A stretch of 64,000 nt of DNA from Strigamia acuminata (taxonomy: Eukaryota > Arthropoda > Chilopoda > Geophilomorpha > Linotaeniidae): positions 2,604,001 to 2,668,000 of the forward strand of contig OX442323.1 of NCBI GenBank assembly GCA_949358305.1, in the 5' to 3' direction. Both the position numbers and the translations under genes were made by a program. The notes below the pieces were generated by a model, which saw nothing but the letters and a program-made list of their open reading frames with translations, did no database searches and was not told the DNA's origin. This document shows, in pieces, positions 22,923 to 34,984 of the stretch; within the stretch, counting starts at the first letter, position 1, and every line of letters starts with the position of its first letter.

Positions 22923-23241
22923 CTACTGTCTCCCCCCGTAGATAACACCATGGTGTTGTATTCGAGTTTCTTTGAAAACTGTAAGTTGTGAAACATTGTT
23001 GAAAAATTTGAATATAACACCACTTCAGCTCACCATGTTATGTTCGGGTTTTCGGTTGTTTTCAAATACAACAGATTTGTATAAAAATACTTAAAACTAA
23101 CAGTATATCGTTGTTTTTGTTAATTTATATATCCTTTTTATTTTTTTTAATTAGCGTAATGAATACAAATTAATCGTGTAAATAACAATTTTACTTTTTC
23201 GAATACAAGACCATGTTCTTATTTTCGGGGGAAGACGGTAG
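22923..23241. mobile_element. 319-bp TIR element (MITE)
   Basis: The left end CTACTGTCTCCCCCCGTAGA leads to CATGGTGTTGTATTCG. The right end has CGAATACAAGACCATG leading to CCCCGG-type complement and AGACGGTAG. The inverted match covers about 45 bp with a few mismatches. The interior is AT-rich and non-coding. Confidence 0.75.
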
Positions 23242-23488
23242 TTGGTTCGCATCATTGAAAAATAGCCGTTAAACTTAATTTTCTAGTGCTAAACGGAAGG
23301 AAATAAATAGTGATACCAATAAATCAATTAAAGCAATTTAAAAAATTCCATCCTCAATTTGAACCATGGTAACTGTCTGCACAGACCGGAATGCGCAATT
23401 TGAATTTGATATCAAGTTAGTGGTCGCTTAAGTGCTCTTAACGAGTACATGTATTAAAAGCGCTCTTCGTATCAAATCTTGTTTATTA

Positions 23489-23665
23489 CAGTCGAGCCTC
23501 GTTATGACGAATCGCAGGGGACCAGAAAAATCGGTTTGTTTTAACGAAAATTCGTTATACAAGTATCAAAAAATTTTAACATGGTGTTCTGTGCCCAACG
23601 AAGCCATTTTTAAGTATTCGTTATAAAGAAAAATTCGTTTTATTCGTTATACCGAGGTTTGACTG
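23489..23665. mobile_element. 177-bp MITE with CAGTCRARCCTCGTTAT ends
   Basis: The left end CAGTCGAGCCTCGTTATGAC and the right end TTATACCGAGGTTTGACTG are inverted. TTA stands on both sides as a possible duplication. The ends recall pogo/Tigger-like Tc1/mariner elements. ATTCGTTATA words recur inside. A related fragment lies at 18480-18622. Confidence 0.75.
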
Positions 23666-24099
23666 TTATAAATATAGAACACACGGCTTTGTATTAAATT
23701 TGAGGATTGATTGTGATTGAAGTGTGTTCCCAATTAACCAATATTTACTGTTAGTGCTGAAGTTTTGTCTCATTTGCTTTGGATCTTAGAGGGATAAGTG
23801 GGGTCAGACATGGGAAAGTCAACCAGCTCGAGCATTTTTGTCACGGAGAAGTTCTGCTGGATGCCACGACAGGGGGTGTTTTTTGTACTCCAAATGAGAC
23901 ATTTTCCATCCTTTTTCAGATAAGGCCTATCCGTTCTGAAATGGGATCCGGCAGTGGCATACTAACTGATCAATGGTCACTGCAATTTCCTGAAAGAATG
24001 GGCCATCTTGTAAAATTTTAGAGAAAAAATGGAAATATATTGAGAGTTTTGACAATGTTAAGAAATTTTTAAAAATGCTTAGAAATTTTTGAAATTGTT
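23666..24099. other. Spacer, no gene seen
   Basis: A plus-strand frame at 23779-24021 has no recognisable domain. Nothing else is supported. Confidence 0.4.
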
Positions 24100-24393
24100 G
24101 AGAAAATTTTGAGAAAATTTTGAGAAAATTTTGAGAAAATTTTGAGAAAATTTTGAGAAAATTTTGAGAAAATTTTGAGAAAATTTTGAGAAAATTTTGA
24201 GAAAATTTTGAGAAAATTTTGAGAAAATTTTGAGAAAATTTTGAGAAAATTTTGAGAAAATTTTGAGAAAATTTTGAGAAAATTTTGAGAAAATTTTGAG
24301 AAAATTTTGAGAAAATTTTGGGAAAATTTTGAGAAAATTTTGGGAAAATTTTGGGAAAATTTTGAGAAAATTTTGAGAAAATTTTAAGAAAAT
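24100..24393. repeat. 11-bp minisatellite, unit GAGAAAATTTT
   Basis: About 26-27 nearly perfect copies of an 11-bp unit, with a few GGG or AAG variants near the right end. The minus-strand frame stays open and reads as a repeated FSQNFLKI peptide, because three units equal eleven codons. I read this as array geometry, not a gene. Confidence 0.95.
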
Positions 24394-25054
24394 TGGATAA
24401 TATCGTGTCAATTCAATTACATGCAAAATCGGACAACTCGCCTACTACCAATGAACAGAGCTGTCGTGCCACATAACCTTTCCATTGATTGAAATAATAG
24501 TTTTCATTAAGAGTAAATTTCAAAGTTGAGTAATTACATTTTTCATTAGCTCATGTTTCAATTTTTTGCAAGAAATAAGTGTTACAATCCATCATTTAAT
24601 GAACTATAAATTATAAGTGCTTAGCTTTGTCGAGAAGGTAATCACATTTCACGCTTTATTACACAATATATCGATTGAATAAACATTGCGGCGTGACTTA
24701 AATCGAAAACTCCCTCTCAGAATTGGATTTTTACAACAGTCGAGTTCGCTTATTTAATACAAACTGAATAGAAATTCAGTAAAAATTCAATCAATTTTTT
24801 TTGCTAGAATTTTAATTAGTGCTTGAATATATTTTTTATGACCAAGATTCCATTTTAGATGAATTTAACTCATTAACTGTGTGATTTCTATCAGCTGTTT
24901 TGATTAACAGCATGGTAACACAAATGTTTCAACTTTTATACATACGAGTAATAAGTTACATAAAAAAAAATAATGATTGCATTTTTACATTTCTGTACAG
25001 CATGCTGTAGCGCGTATTAAAACATTGTAGTACACCCCATAGGATATTACTATA
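24394..25054. other. AT-rich spacer, no gene seen
   Basis: AT-rich sequence without recognisable features. Confidence 0.5.
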
Positions 25055-25560
25055 AGAATACCCTATAATATTTTTTCATGTGGGCAGAAGTTGCACCAAA
25101 CAATGGTGCGACATATTGCCATTATTCACACGCACGACGTCGCGCATACAAATCGTGCAGTCATGCATGCGCGAGATATTTATGCACGATATGCATATGC
25201 GTGACTCTACAAGTCGCAACTAGGAATTAGGTTGCGAACTCCCATTATTTGTACACGGGACATCACGCCTACGAATTACGTGTTCATGCAAGTGCATGAT
25301 GTACGGATGTGATAATCAACTTATTAGAATTAAAAATAAATTTAATAGAATTTTATAAAACAAGATGCACTTGTGCGACGTCGGGCTAATGAATAGCAAC
25401 AATATTTGCATTTGCAACGTTGTGCATGTGAATGTTTAAAAAAGTTTTTGTTGCATATGTGCAATATGCAAACGAGCGACGTCGAGATTATGCATGCAAA
25501 CAGTATGCACAACCGCGAAATCGCACGTACGAATATCGCGTATATTATAGAGGCCCTTTT
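25055..25560. repeat. Short-palindrome-rich tract (GACGTC, GCATGC, TGCGCA words)
   Basis: GCGACGTCG or CGACGTCGC occurs three times (about 25136, 25376, 25475) among many GCATGC, ATGCAT and CACGTA-type words, in contrast to the plain AT-rich flanks. ACCCTATAATAT at the left edge and ATATTATAGAGGC at the right edge are roughly inverted, so the tract may be a decayed element. Confidence 0.45.
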
Positions 25561-28500
25561 ATTTCTATGGCATTTTCGTTCAGCTCACTTTAACATTAAA
25601 TTGTTGAAGAAATTTATCTCTAGACGAAAATGTTTTTGGAATTGATCCAACTGATAACCATGGTAATTTTGATTGTGATTTTTGTAATAGAGCAAAACCA
25701 ACCAGGGCTTTATACGCTAGAGAAGTTAGACCTTTTGCTAGTGAGCCGTGTGTGAAATTTTCATTTATTCTTATGCTAATTTTATCTTTTGAAAGTACTC
25801 GTAAATTACAAAGCATCGTGGATACATCTGAACCCTTGTCACGGGCAGGCTACATACCCTTTTTTTTTTTCTAAATTAGACTGACCCATCCTATTTTTCA
25901 TTTATTCTCTGATTTTATCTTCATCTGATCTTGATGACTAACCGTTCTAAATATATGCGCAAACTCAACTTTGCGCATCATATTATTTTCAACAATAGAA
26001 GTTTTATTTCTACCTTTCACCCCTCGATTCATATTTAATTAGACCAATCACGTGATTAAGGTGACTTAATTGCATCCATCCTAGCAATACTGACTTCTCT
26101 TCCTACCATCGACCAAGACTAACCTCTTTTATTATTATTATTATTATTATTATTTATTACTGGAAGCCCCAAGGGGGCATAGAAAGGGGAGGGGAGTACA
26201 TTGGAAGGAAACAAAAAGAAGCAAAAAAAAAATATAATTATTGTGTAGATAAGATGTGGTTTTTGGCGGCGGTGAAAGTGACGGCAGTAGAGAACGTCAA
26301 CTTTTCTTTTGCGCCTTAAACAAGCGCCACTCCTCTCTATATTCCTATAACGCCGCTTCTAAGCTAACATTTTAGAATTCGTATGGCTTTAGACATTCTT
26401 CACCTCCCCCCCCCCCGTGTGATCAATTATATTGTGCATAGGTAATCATTATTTTACCCACATCCACACCAAATGTGAGTATGAGACTGTGGAATATAAA
26501 ATTATGTTGAGTCACTGCGAGACTTGATTCCTTTAATTGCCCGATGTCCACATTTGACGGCGACTATTTAAGAGGAATCTACGAGCCTTTTCCGACTTAT
26601 TTGCACCAAATTCACTTTTGCGCGATATTTAGTTAAATTAATTTATAACACTCAAATTAATCGTGACATTCTTACTGATAAAAAATTACAAAGGACAGAA
26701 TTTTTACTGTGCCGCTACATAGAACTACGTCTGGAAGAATATTTGCTATTTAGATGAGGTTGGGGAAGTTGTGGGTGTGGTTTTGTTGTTGTTTGTGTTT
26801 GCTGTGAAAAAATGATTTGTCTTCACAAAGTGAGTGAGTGTTCTTACCATGCACATGTGGCATCGCATTGTTTTTTGCTGACAACAGACTGCTTTTGTAT
26901 GGGATTGTTTGAGTTTTAGGTGATTTCCGTTTTCTACTTTTTGTCTATTGTTGCAGCCTCTGTTTTCTCGCCTAGTGCGCCTAGTTCTAAAGTGCTTTAC
27001 ATAATTATAAATCCACCCACAAATTCTGTGTTACAGTCAAAAATTGTTCCCAACAATATATTTCTTTATATTGTTTGATTATAAAATGTGTTTTTACAAG
27101 ATTTTAAAAAGTTTTTGTTGAAAAGAAATTTTTGTTATATTGTTATAGCAAAAATGTAACCTTTTAGGTGTTGCATAATACAGAATTTGTGGATGGATTT
27201 ATAATTACGAAACACACCTTATGTTGATATCCTCGGTTCGTGAAACTATGCATATGGTTGTGTTAGTCACTGTGCCTAATGGATAAAGCGGCCATGGCTA
27301 AGGAGCGTGAAAAAGTTTTTCAGTATGACCCAAACTGGCTTTCGTAGCTCGGTGGTAGTACAGCGAAATGGTCCATTGTGATTGATTAATTCTATGTGGT
27401 TTGGATTGTGTTCACATCAATAATGGATGGATGTTAATTCTGTCTGACATCGGAATTGCTTAATCACAGCCACTCTTCAATTATGTGTAATCAGTGCTAA
27501 TTATTTGAAAGGGCAATTTGGGTTTTAAATATTTAATGTGTTTGGATAAAATGGTTAAAGATGGGCACCACTGCCGGTCATTGAAAACATGTGTACTAGT
27601 ACAGACTGCAGGAGGTAGATCGTGGATTTTCTATAAATCTTTGTACAAAGTTTGGGATTTGTGGATCAAGAAGAGCTGAGATATTGAAGAAGACTGTGAG
27701 AGAAAGTGTTGCAGTCATGAAGTGTCACAGTCCTGGCTTGCGACATTTTTAAAATTCGAAATTTTGTGGACATTTTTGCGTCATTTCTTTATTGTCTTCA
27801 TTTTTGTTGGAAATAATTTTGTTCTTTTAAATAACTTCAATCTCTCTTGAAATTTTTTTGGCCTTATTGTAAATTATTTTGCCCTTATTTATTCTTTGTA
27901 TTTTATCTGTATTTTTGCTTGGTTTGCAGCATTTCCTGGGATAATCATGAGAAATTGGCTGTGTTTATAATTTATGCACACTCTTCTTATTTAAATATTT
28001 GACTTTGACCACTTGCTTTGGGCTATTTCCTCTTAAAAATAGAATTTGCCTGGAACATGTGATCAAAGGTTTCCTCATTTTCGAAATTCCTAATTTTCGA
28101 AGAATTACTTTCGCTTCCGACTTAGTAACAGCTCTCGTCCTAATTGAGAGTTTCGGAGCGCGTTTTCATGGTGCATTGCAACGCACGAGGCATAATTCTA
28201 GCCAGAATTCTCATGGTTGTCTACATGACCAACGCTCTATTCACATCACCCTATTTTGCATTTACCATACTGAAGAAAAAGCTTGTCAGTCAAGCATAAT
28301 CCGCTCACATTTTTAGCCAAGACTAGTGACTTCCTCTCCATTTCTGGACATATTTTGCGAATTATTTGACGTCTCACTTGTTCATTTATTCTGCATTCCC
28401 CACTTGAAGATGCGGTTTGCTGTCAGGCACCTGAGAGCGCGTGCACCCAACGTTTGCACAAACGTAGGAGAAGAAAATAATCTTCAAAGCCCGTTTATAA

Positions 28501-30339
28501 GTGACGATGCTCTCCCTTAGTGAGACACGGTATAGCGGTTTTAATTCGCATACTACAGTTTGCCATTTTGCAAGCGCCCGGGCTGATATCCTGCACTCAA
28601 CAAAATATTAGATTTTACAAACTGATGCCTTTTTTACTGCGCTACCACCATGGTTAAGTATTAAGAGTGGCAGGGCCTGTGGATCTTCAATCTTTTGGTT
28701 AATACAGACCCCTGAAAACCCAGTTTTTCTAAACCGTTCTTCCCAGTTGAAGTTAACGACGTGACGTGTCAGACGGAAGCATGATTAAATCATTTCTCGG
28801 GTTTTCATGTTCGAATGAACTAAGAGTCATCTGCTGTTTTCTGAGTGATTGCACTTCTCGGAAGAGGGTTTGTTTGAGTGGAAACATCCTTGATTGACGT
28901 TCAACTGGAAACCTGTGTTTTCAGGCTTCTATTTTACCAGAGATGGGCAACCTATTTTTCAATGTTTATTTTTGAAATTCGACACCGTGTGCTGCCAGCA
29001 GTACAAGGCAAATTCAGAAATAATGATAATTCCGGATGAATAGAATGAGATCGTAGAAAATTAATGTTAGGCGCTTGAGCACATTAGATTTACTATGATA
29101 CACAATTATTTTTGTTAAATACTTTGTTTGAATTCATTGTTTTTTGTGTTTTCTTTCACCTGTGCATTTGTAATATTTTACAAACATTGGCACCAACCAA
29201 TCAAGATCAAGCGCATTGTTTTAACTGCTGGATTTGATTGTTAGATTTAATCATTACAAATTGTCATGAGTTTTTAACGTTTAAAATAAGTTGTAATATT
29301 GCAAGCACGTTGAGTGCATGTTATTCAATTGTTGTAAAACTTTTCAAAAGTAAAGACGTGTTATTTTTGTGTTCCCGTTAAATCTGTGACTTTTATTCGA
29401 CTTGAACATTTTTTTGCCTTTACTTATTCAAGTACTTCTATCCTTTTTGATTTCCCCTTACGTTTGTCAAAACGGACACACGAAACGAGTTATGTTTTCA
29501 CGTTTCCACCAATTTAACTAGTTGTCTCACCAACAAATATTTATGAAAATTGGATTCCACGAAAAAGTGTAGCGTGTCATTTTAAGAAAATTTAAGATCT
29601 GGATTTCTGAGAAGGAAAAGATATGAGAAAAGTCAAAGAAATAAAAAAAAATTTCAAGTCTTGCGGAAAATGATTGCAATGTAGCATTAGAAGAATTTTT
29701 TTTTTTTTTAAAAAAAAAAAGGTTATCACACGTTGGGACGTGCACTGGAATTGATTTTCCACCTCACTTTTGTGCGTAGTCTCTCCAAGGATATGACAGC
29801 TTTGTTAAGGGTCATAAAGGTTTTAGGCTTTTTTTTATAGTTGAAATAGAGTAAATTGTGAAATTGTGGTACTTAAAATCTTGAGCTTGATCCCTCATTT
29901 GAAGTCCAGAAAGGTGTGAGAAATTGATGCCTTCAAATGTGAAGTCGGTGGGAAAAGAGAAGAGAGTATTACTATTTTTTCCTCACCAGCATCAGTTGAC
30001 ACAGTTTACAGTTTTGCGGTTTTGGAAGTGGCAAAGTTGGCCAAAGGTGACAGTTGTGGAAGAACATTGCGCACGTGCTTCACTTAGCTGGCAAGCCAGT
30101 GAGGTGCGGTGTACCGGCAAGGTCTGGTTTTGCTGCCAAGAATTTAGCACGTGATTTGTGATGTTATTACAAGGGTGATGATGTGTTAATTGATGAAAGG
30201 CATCACAGTTAGTGTGGTAATTGGGTGTTTTGATGATCTTGAAAGGGTATACTTTATACAGTATGTGGAAATGTGGTAGTTTTTGGGTTTGACACACTCA
30301 AGTATTTGAATTATTAAATAAAGTGAATAAAGTGTTTAA
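25561..30339. other. AT-rich spacer, no gene seen
   Basis: Nearly 4.8 kb with no gene I can support. It contains an ATT microsatellite at about 26128-26159, a C run at 26407-26416, and a T10/A11 tract near 29697. Open frames at 27999-28316, 29924-30154 and 29992-30297 (minus) show no domain. Confidence 0.45.
26128..26159. repeat. ATT microsatellite
   Basis: About ten ATT units. Confidence 0.9.
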
Positions 30340-30910
30340 CGTATTTTCTCGAGTAAGAGCCACGGCTCTTATTCAAAACGGGCATCCTGCGCTGCGGCTC
30401 TTAATCGAGGGGGGCTCTTATTACAATTGTTTACCATATTTTGATTAAAATTTTTATTTTTTCATTGAAATTTTACTTTTTTCTATTGAAATTTCACTTT
30501 TCTATTGAAATTTCACTTTTTTCTATTGAAATTTCACTTTTTTCTATTGAAATTTCACTTTTTTCCATCGAAATTTCACTTTTTTCTATCAAAATGTTAC
30601 TTTTTTCTATCAAAATGTTACTTTTTTCTATTAAAATTACAATTTTTTTGATTAAAATTTCACTTTTTCCATTAAAATTTTATTTTTTTCAGTAAAATTT
30701 TAATTTTTTTCTATTAAAATTTCAATTTTTTAAAAAATTTTCTATCTAATTAACAATCATCATCGACGAATGTTTCATTAACCGTTTCCTGTTTGGTTAT
30801 AAAAGCCCTCGAATAGTAGTTGCAGCTACTATTCGCGGGTGGCTTTTATATCATACCGCCTCTTTGAGGGCGGCTACGACACGAGGGCAACTCTTAATCG
30901 AGAAAATACG
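30340..30910. mobile_element. TIR element, 'CGTATTTTCTCGA(G/T)TAAGAG' family, with internal tandem array
   Basis: The left end CGTATTTTCTCGAGTAAGAG and the right end CTCTTAATCGAGAAAATACG are inverted. Inside, 30440-30735 is a run of about 21-bp units of the form TTTTCTATTGAAATTTCACT, which drift rightwards. GGCTCTTATTC and GCTACTATTCG words are shared with 17345-18346. Confidence 0.8.
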
Positions 30911-31091
30911 GTATATGGAAAATATGCTTGCAATTGGGTTTGTTTCATGTTTTAAAAATTAAGGTCAGTTCACACCAACTGTAACTTGACGACGAAAACT
31001 GGTGGATCGTGGATTGAATGTGGAGTTCTGAGATGTTTGCATCGAATAAAATATTCTATTTTTATCCGAAAAGTTTTATCGCTTTGTTTTA

Positions 31092-31130
31092 CATACAGTA
31101 CAGGGTGTTTACTTTAAAGTGTTCCAGCCG
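31092..31130 (+). repeat. Possible mariner-type end fragment
   Basis: TACAGTACAGGGTGTTTACT resembles the TACAGGGTG-type end of mariner elements, as at 56746. I could not find the opposite end. Confidence 0.3.
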
Positions 31131-31487
31131 AAATGCAAAAGAACAAACCAGAAATTCGAAAATCTTTTGAAACAGTTAAAAAGGAAGTGTTAAGTGGTGA
31201 TAAAACCATGAACATTAACTTTTGACTTTGAGTCAATGCCAAACATTTTGTAATTTTTAAATCGTTTGAGATAAGGAAAAATATTATAAAGCGTGTTTTG
31301 ATTGCTATGGAAACTCTGTTTTTCCCAGATTTCAACTGTATTTGTTGATTGAAATTAAATAATATTTAAACAAAATGTAATGCAGTGTAGCACCACGGTT
31401 TTCAGAATGACTACAGAAATAAAACATAAATTGACTATTAAAAAATGCTCAAATTGTTGTTGGCCATTAACAACAACATGGGTAAAT

Positions 31488-31873
31488 GTGGAAACACAAC
31501 GAAGCAGATAAAATTTAAAAGCTTGCTTTTACTTGAAAAAGCGGCTAAAAACTCGCCCGCTTGCGCAAACACAAGCTTTGTTTTGTAGCGAGCTTGTATT
31601 CACCCGCTCAGATCAAACTGACAAGTGAGTGTGATTTACCAGCTTTAAGCTTGCTGGTGTTTTGGTCATGTGACTTTGTCAGCCAATCAGAATCGTGAGG
31701 AAATTCTTGGATGAGATTTTGGCGGGAATTTCTAGCTAGCTACCTAGCTATAGCTTGAGTTTGCCAGTTTAGCTGGTAAGACAAAAGCGGGTCGAGTGAG
31801 CTTGTAAATGACGCCCTCTTTAAACTTGTACCAGCAAGCTTTGGAATTTTACCCGCTCTATTGTGTTTCCACC
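31488..31873. mobile_element. 386-bp TIR element (MITE)
   Basis: The left end GTGGAAACACAACGAAGCAG leads to ATAAAATTTAAAAGCTTGC. The right end GCAAGCTTTGGAATTTTACC leads to CGCTCTATTGTGTTTCCAC. The inverted match is about 40 bp. The GCTTGC and CCCGCT words recur inside. Non-coding. Confidence 0.8.
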
Positions 31874-32899
31874 TTATCGAAGTTTTCCAATGTGTCTGCT
31901 GTTAATACTGCACACATCTAAAATTTATTGTTAATAAGTTGAATTTATAAATAAAAAATTCTTCTCCGCAGAGAACAAACCAGCCTCTACTGCCCTGTTC
32001 TTAACCTTTGTGGCAGTCGGCACCCCATTGACTTTTAAAATCTATACATTTCTCTAACCCTTACCAAAGGAAATTATTTTTGAATTAATTTTTAACTGAT
32101 GTTACTTAACCGCTTATATATTAAACATTTTTCTGAAGTGGCCTTGCACTCCCAGAGGGGTGTGGGCATCACCGACTGCTCATCAACTTTGTAATTGAAC
32201 ATTTTTTCATATCTCAAGTGGATTAAAAGATAATAATTACAAATTCTGTCGTTCTCTTCCACTTCGTTGTTGTGAAAACTTCAACTAAATCTAGATGTTA
32301 TTTAAATTTGTGGGAACTAATTTTGACTTTATCTGTTACGTAAAATTATGCGCCAACTAACCTTTAGAGATTCTACACTAATGACCCGCTGGGAATCCCA
32401 ACCGTTTCTCATCCATGTCTGTTTCTATGATAAGAACATCTGCTACCAGCCTGCAACTGGGTTTTCTGTGGTTTTCCCACTTCTCCGTGCGAATGCAAGG
32501 TTGGATCCTTTAAGAAAATCGTCCCACTGACCGCAACTAACATGGCTTAAATCCTACACAACCATCCTGCTTAAGGACCCATGACCATGCAAAGTGTCAA
32601 TATTATTATTATTATTATTATTATTACTATTATTATTAGATCTGTCAAAAACACATGCATAGATGCTCGGAGGGTGTGCAGTGACATTCTCACGTTTTCG
32701 CCTTTTCATGCATTTAAGCACTTGGTCGCTTTTCTGATTCCCCAAGCGAGTTTGTTATCTGATGCAACACTTATGATAATGACGCCACTATGTTGTAGCA
32801 GCTCGTTGAATCGAGACATTCCAGTCTATTGGGTGCCCAGTCACTAAGAAATGATCTGCTGTTTATGCCGTTACTATTGCCGTTAACTCTACGTTGTTT
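31874..32899. other. AT-rich spacer with an ATT microsatellite, no gene seen
   Basis: An ATT microsatellite lies at 32601-32638, interrupted once by ACT. No gene is recognised; the small frames across the microsatellite encode only poly-Ile or poly-Asn. Confidence 0.55.
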
Positions 32900-32987
32900 C
32901 AGACACACGACCTGAAAGCTTTCAACTATCATGTAGCGTAACTGACAAATTTACATGAGAGTTGAGAGCTTTCAGTTTGTGTGTCTG
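32900..32987. other. 88-nt near-perfect hairpin
   Basis: Two 35-nt arms (left starts CAGACACACGACCTGAAAGC; right ends CTTTCAGTTTGTGTGTCTG) pair with 31 Watson-Crick pairs, two G-U pairs (in the plus-strand RNA) and two mismatches around an 18-nt loop. The size and shape resemble a pre-miRNA, but a small MITE remnant is equally possible. A GTCT/GT microsatellite follows directly. Confidence 0.6.
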
Positions 32988-33028
32988 TCTGTCTGTGTGT
33001 TGGAGTTGTTTTTAGCATAGTTATCTAG

Positions 33029-33946
33029 TAAGCTTGTAATCGGATCGGATCGGATGCGGTTTCAAGTAAATCTGCATCCGATCCGAAATTAATGCGGATC
33101 GAGAAATGCAGATCCGCATCCGATCTGCATACCCAGGTCGGCATACCCGCATCCGATCCGCATCCGATCCGAAATTAACCGCGGATTGCGGATAAACTGC
33201 GGTTTTTTTTTGGTTTTTTTTTTTGGCCCATCAGACTCATAAGTTTAGAGTGTGAAGTGCCCTGGTCCATGGAGAAATGAGAATTGAGCACCGTAACCGT
33301 AACGCACGCTGGGTGCAAGTGAAAGTAGTCAAGTACAAACAAAGTGCAATACAATACAATACATTACGTCGTACGTATCGTATTATTTGTTAACTAACTT
33401 CAACTGTAACGTGGACGTTACGTAAAAGCGTAGTTGTGGGTATATATACATTTAGTAAACACAACTGGATCACTTGACATTGTAGAGTAGAGTACATACG
33501 AACGAATACGACGATGGCAAACGCAAACACGAATTCAGATTTGGATAATTGACTTTCGAACGACGTTTTAGTTGATCCTGATGATAGTTTTACTACCCAA
33601 CCGCAAACACAAACCAGCCTCGATCAGTCCGTCTCCGGTTCCAGGCCAAAAAGTAAAGTTTGGAATCATTTTACAGTTTTTTGCAATACATTACAAATTT
33701 TTGCATCCAACTATTCAAATAATTTGAATAGTTGGACGCGAAAATTTATTAATTTTAAGTTTGCGGATCGTGCGGATCGATTTGCGGATTTGCCCAATCC
33801 GATCTGCGGATTGAAGGGTCGGATTGGCCACGCGGCTTGCTCCGCAATCAGAACCGCGATCGGATAGCTCGATCGGATCCGCATCCGCATCCGACCCGAC
33901 CCAATCCGCGGATGTGCGGATCCAATCCGATCCGATTACAAGCTTA
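33029..33946 (+). mobile_element. Internally deleted hAT transposon
   Basis: The ends are inverted (left starts TAAGCTTGTAATCGGATCGG; right ends CCGATCCGATTACAAGCTTA) and are flanked by the 8-bp direct repeat TTATCTAG at 33021-33028 and 33947-33954, as for hAT elements. Subterminal regions are crowded with CGGATCCG and GCGGATCGGAT words, which could bind transposase. The element keeps the beginning of a transposase gene but not its catalytic part. Confidence 0.92.
33514..33735 (+). pseudogene. 5' remnant of hAT transposase (BED-type N-terminus)
   Basis: From an ATG at 33514 the frame reads about twelve codons, meets a TGA at 33550, and then continues as an acidic and Gln-rich leader ending in SRPKSKVWNHFTV. 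KSKVWNHF is the typical start of a BED zinc finger in hAT transposases and ZBED proteins. The frame is lost where the element is deleted, so neither the zinc ligands nor the catalytic domain are present. Confidence 0.75.
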
Positions 33947-33954
33947 TTATCTAG

Positions 33955-34486
33955 TGGCTGCGGTTCGATTACCAGTCTTGAGATTCATCGGAATCAAGGC
34001 TGTTTGCCCTTTTCAAAAGCTCTTATTTACTATCCAACAGCTGACATTACATACAGGGCGAGCCAGATAACGATAAAGGAGAAATTTTTATTACCAATAA
34101 AATGTTTTAGGAAAAATTTATAAATACGCAACGAATTATGCCTAGTTTGCGCTTGAACCACTTATGTAGAAGTTGTGATGCCGAAAATAGCGTTAAAAGT
34201 TGAATTGGCATCCATTTTTAATTTTGAATTTACTCAAGATCAGTCACGTGACGGAATGGGGGCGGGACGTAAAGTTGTGACGTCAAGTTGTAGAAGTGTC
34301 GCCATTTTGTTCTGATTTCTAGAAAACTGGAGCAAGTGTGAACACAAGACTTTTTAAACGTGGGCAGGTTTTGTAGAAAAGTGGTTCTAGTATGAACATG
34401 GCATTAGAAATAATCAAATAAAATAAAGTTTCGTCTGGATTTGTTAAATTATCATATTGATTAATATCGTTTTCAATATCGATTTA
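33955..34486. other. Spacer, no gene seen
   Basis: No gene. A CACGTGACGGAATG and GTGACGTCAAG pair of words lies at about 34245-34290. Confidence 0.4.
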
Positions 34487-34984
34487 TTAGAGAGTTTGCG
34501 GGATGCATTTTTCTCTTACAGTTAAACACTATACGGTATAAAAATAGTGCAAGGGAAAAATGATAAATTAAATTTTTGCGGGCTCCACTTTTCTCTTATC
34601 ACTACACTATTTCAGCCAACTACTGACATTTAGTAATTTTGGGCCTAAAAATTTAATTTGGGGGCGTAAATGTGCAAATTTCTGCATAAAATTCTATTTT
34701 TATGCCTATAAAGTATGATTTTGGGCCTAAAATTCAATTTTGGGCCTCATTTATGATTCAATCTATGTACCTATGACTGTGATGTGTTTGATCGGGACAA
34801 CAAAATAATTGCTATTTGCAATGGGCGGAGCTAACAATATAGTGTTCTGAATTCTGATTGGCCGCGCTATATTTTAATTTAGTGTTTAAAACGATACACT
34901 AAAGATTTTTCCTTTACGATATGGCACTAAAATAGTGTAACGTAGAGAAAAATAAGGGAAAAATGCATTCCGCAAACTCTCTAA
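34487..34984. mobile_element. 498-bp TIR element with TA duplication
   Basis: The left end TTAGAGAGTTTGCGGGATGC and the right end GCATTCCGCAAACTCTCTAA are inverted. TA stands immediately outside both ends. TTTTGGGCCTAAAA words fill part of the centre. The TA target fits Tc1/mariner-type MITEs. Confidence 0.82.

Noticed and set aside
24079-24426. 115-codon minus-strand frame (repeated FSQNFLKI)
   Set aside because: It is the translation of the 11-bp minisatellite; three units make eleven codons, so the frame stays open without selection.
27258-27370. Possible tRNA genes (GCCTAATGGATAAAGCGG and GTAGCTCGGTGGTAG words)
   Set aside because: Each resembles an A box only. No B box at the right distance and no cloverleaf could be drawn.
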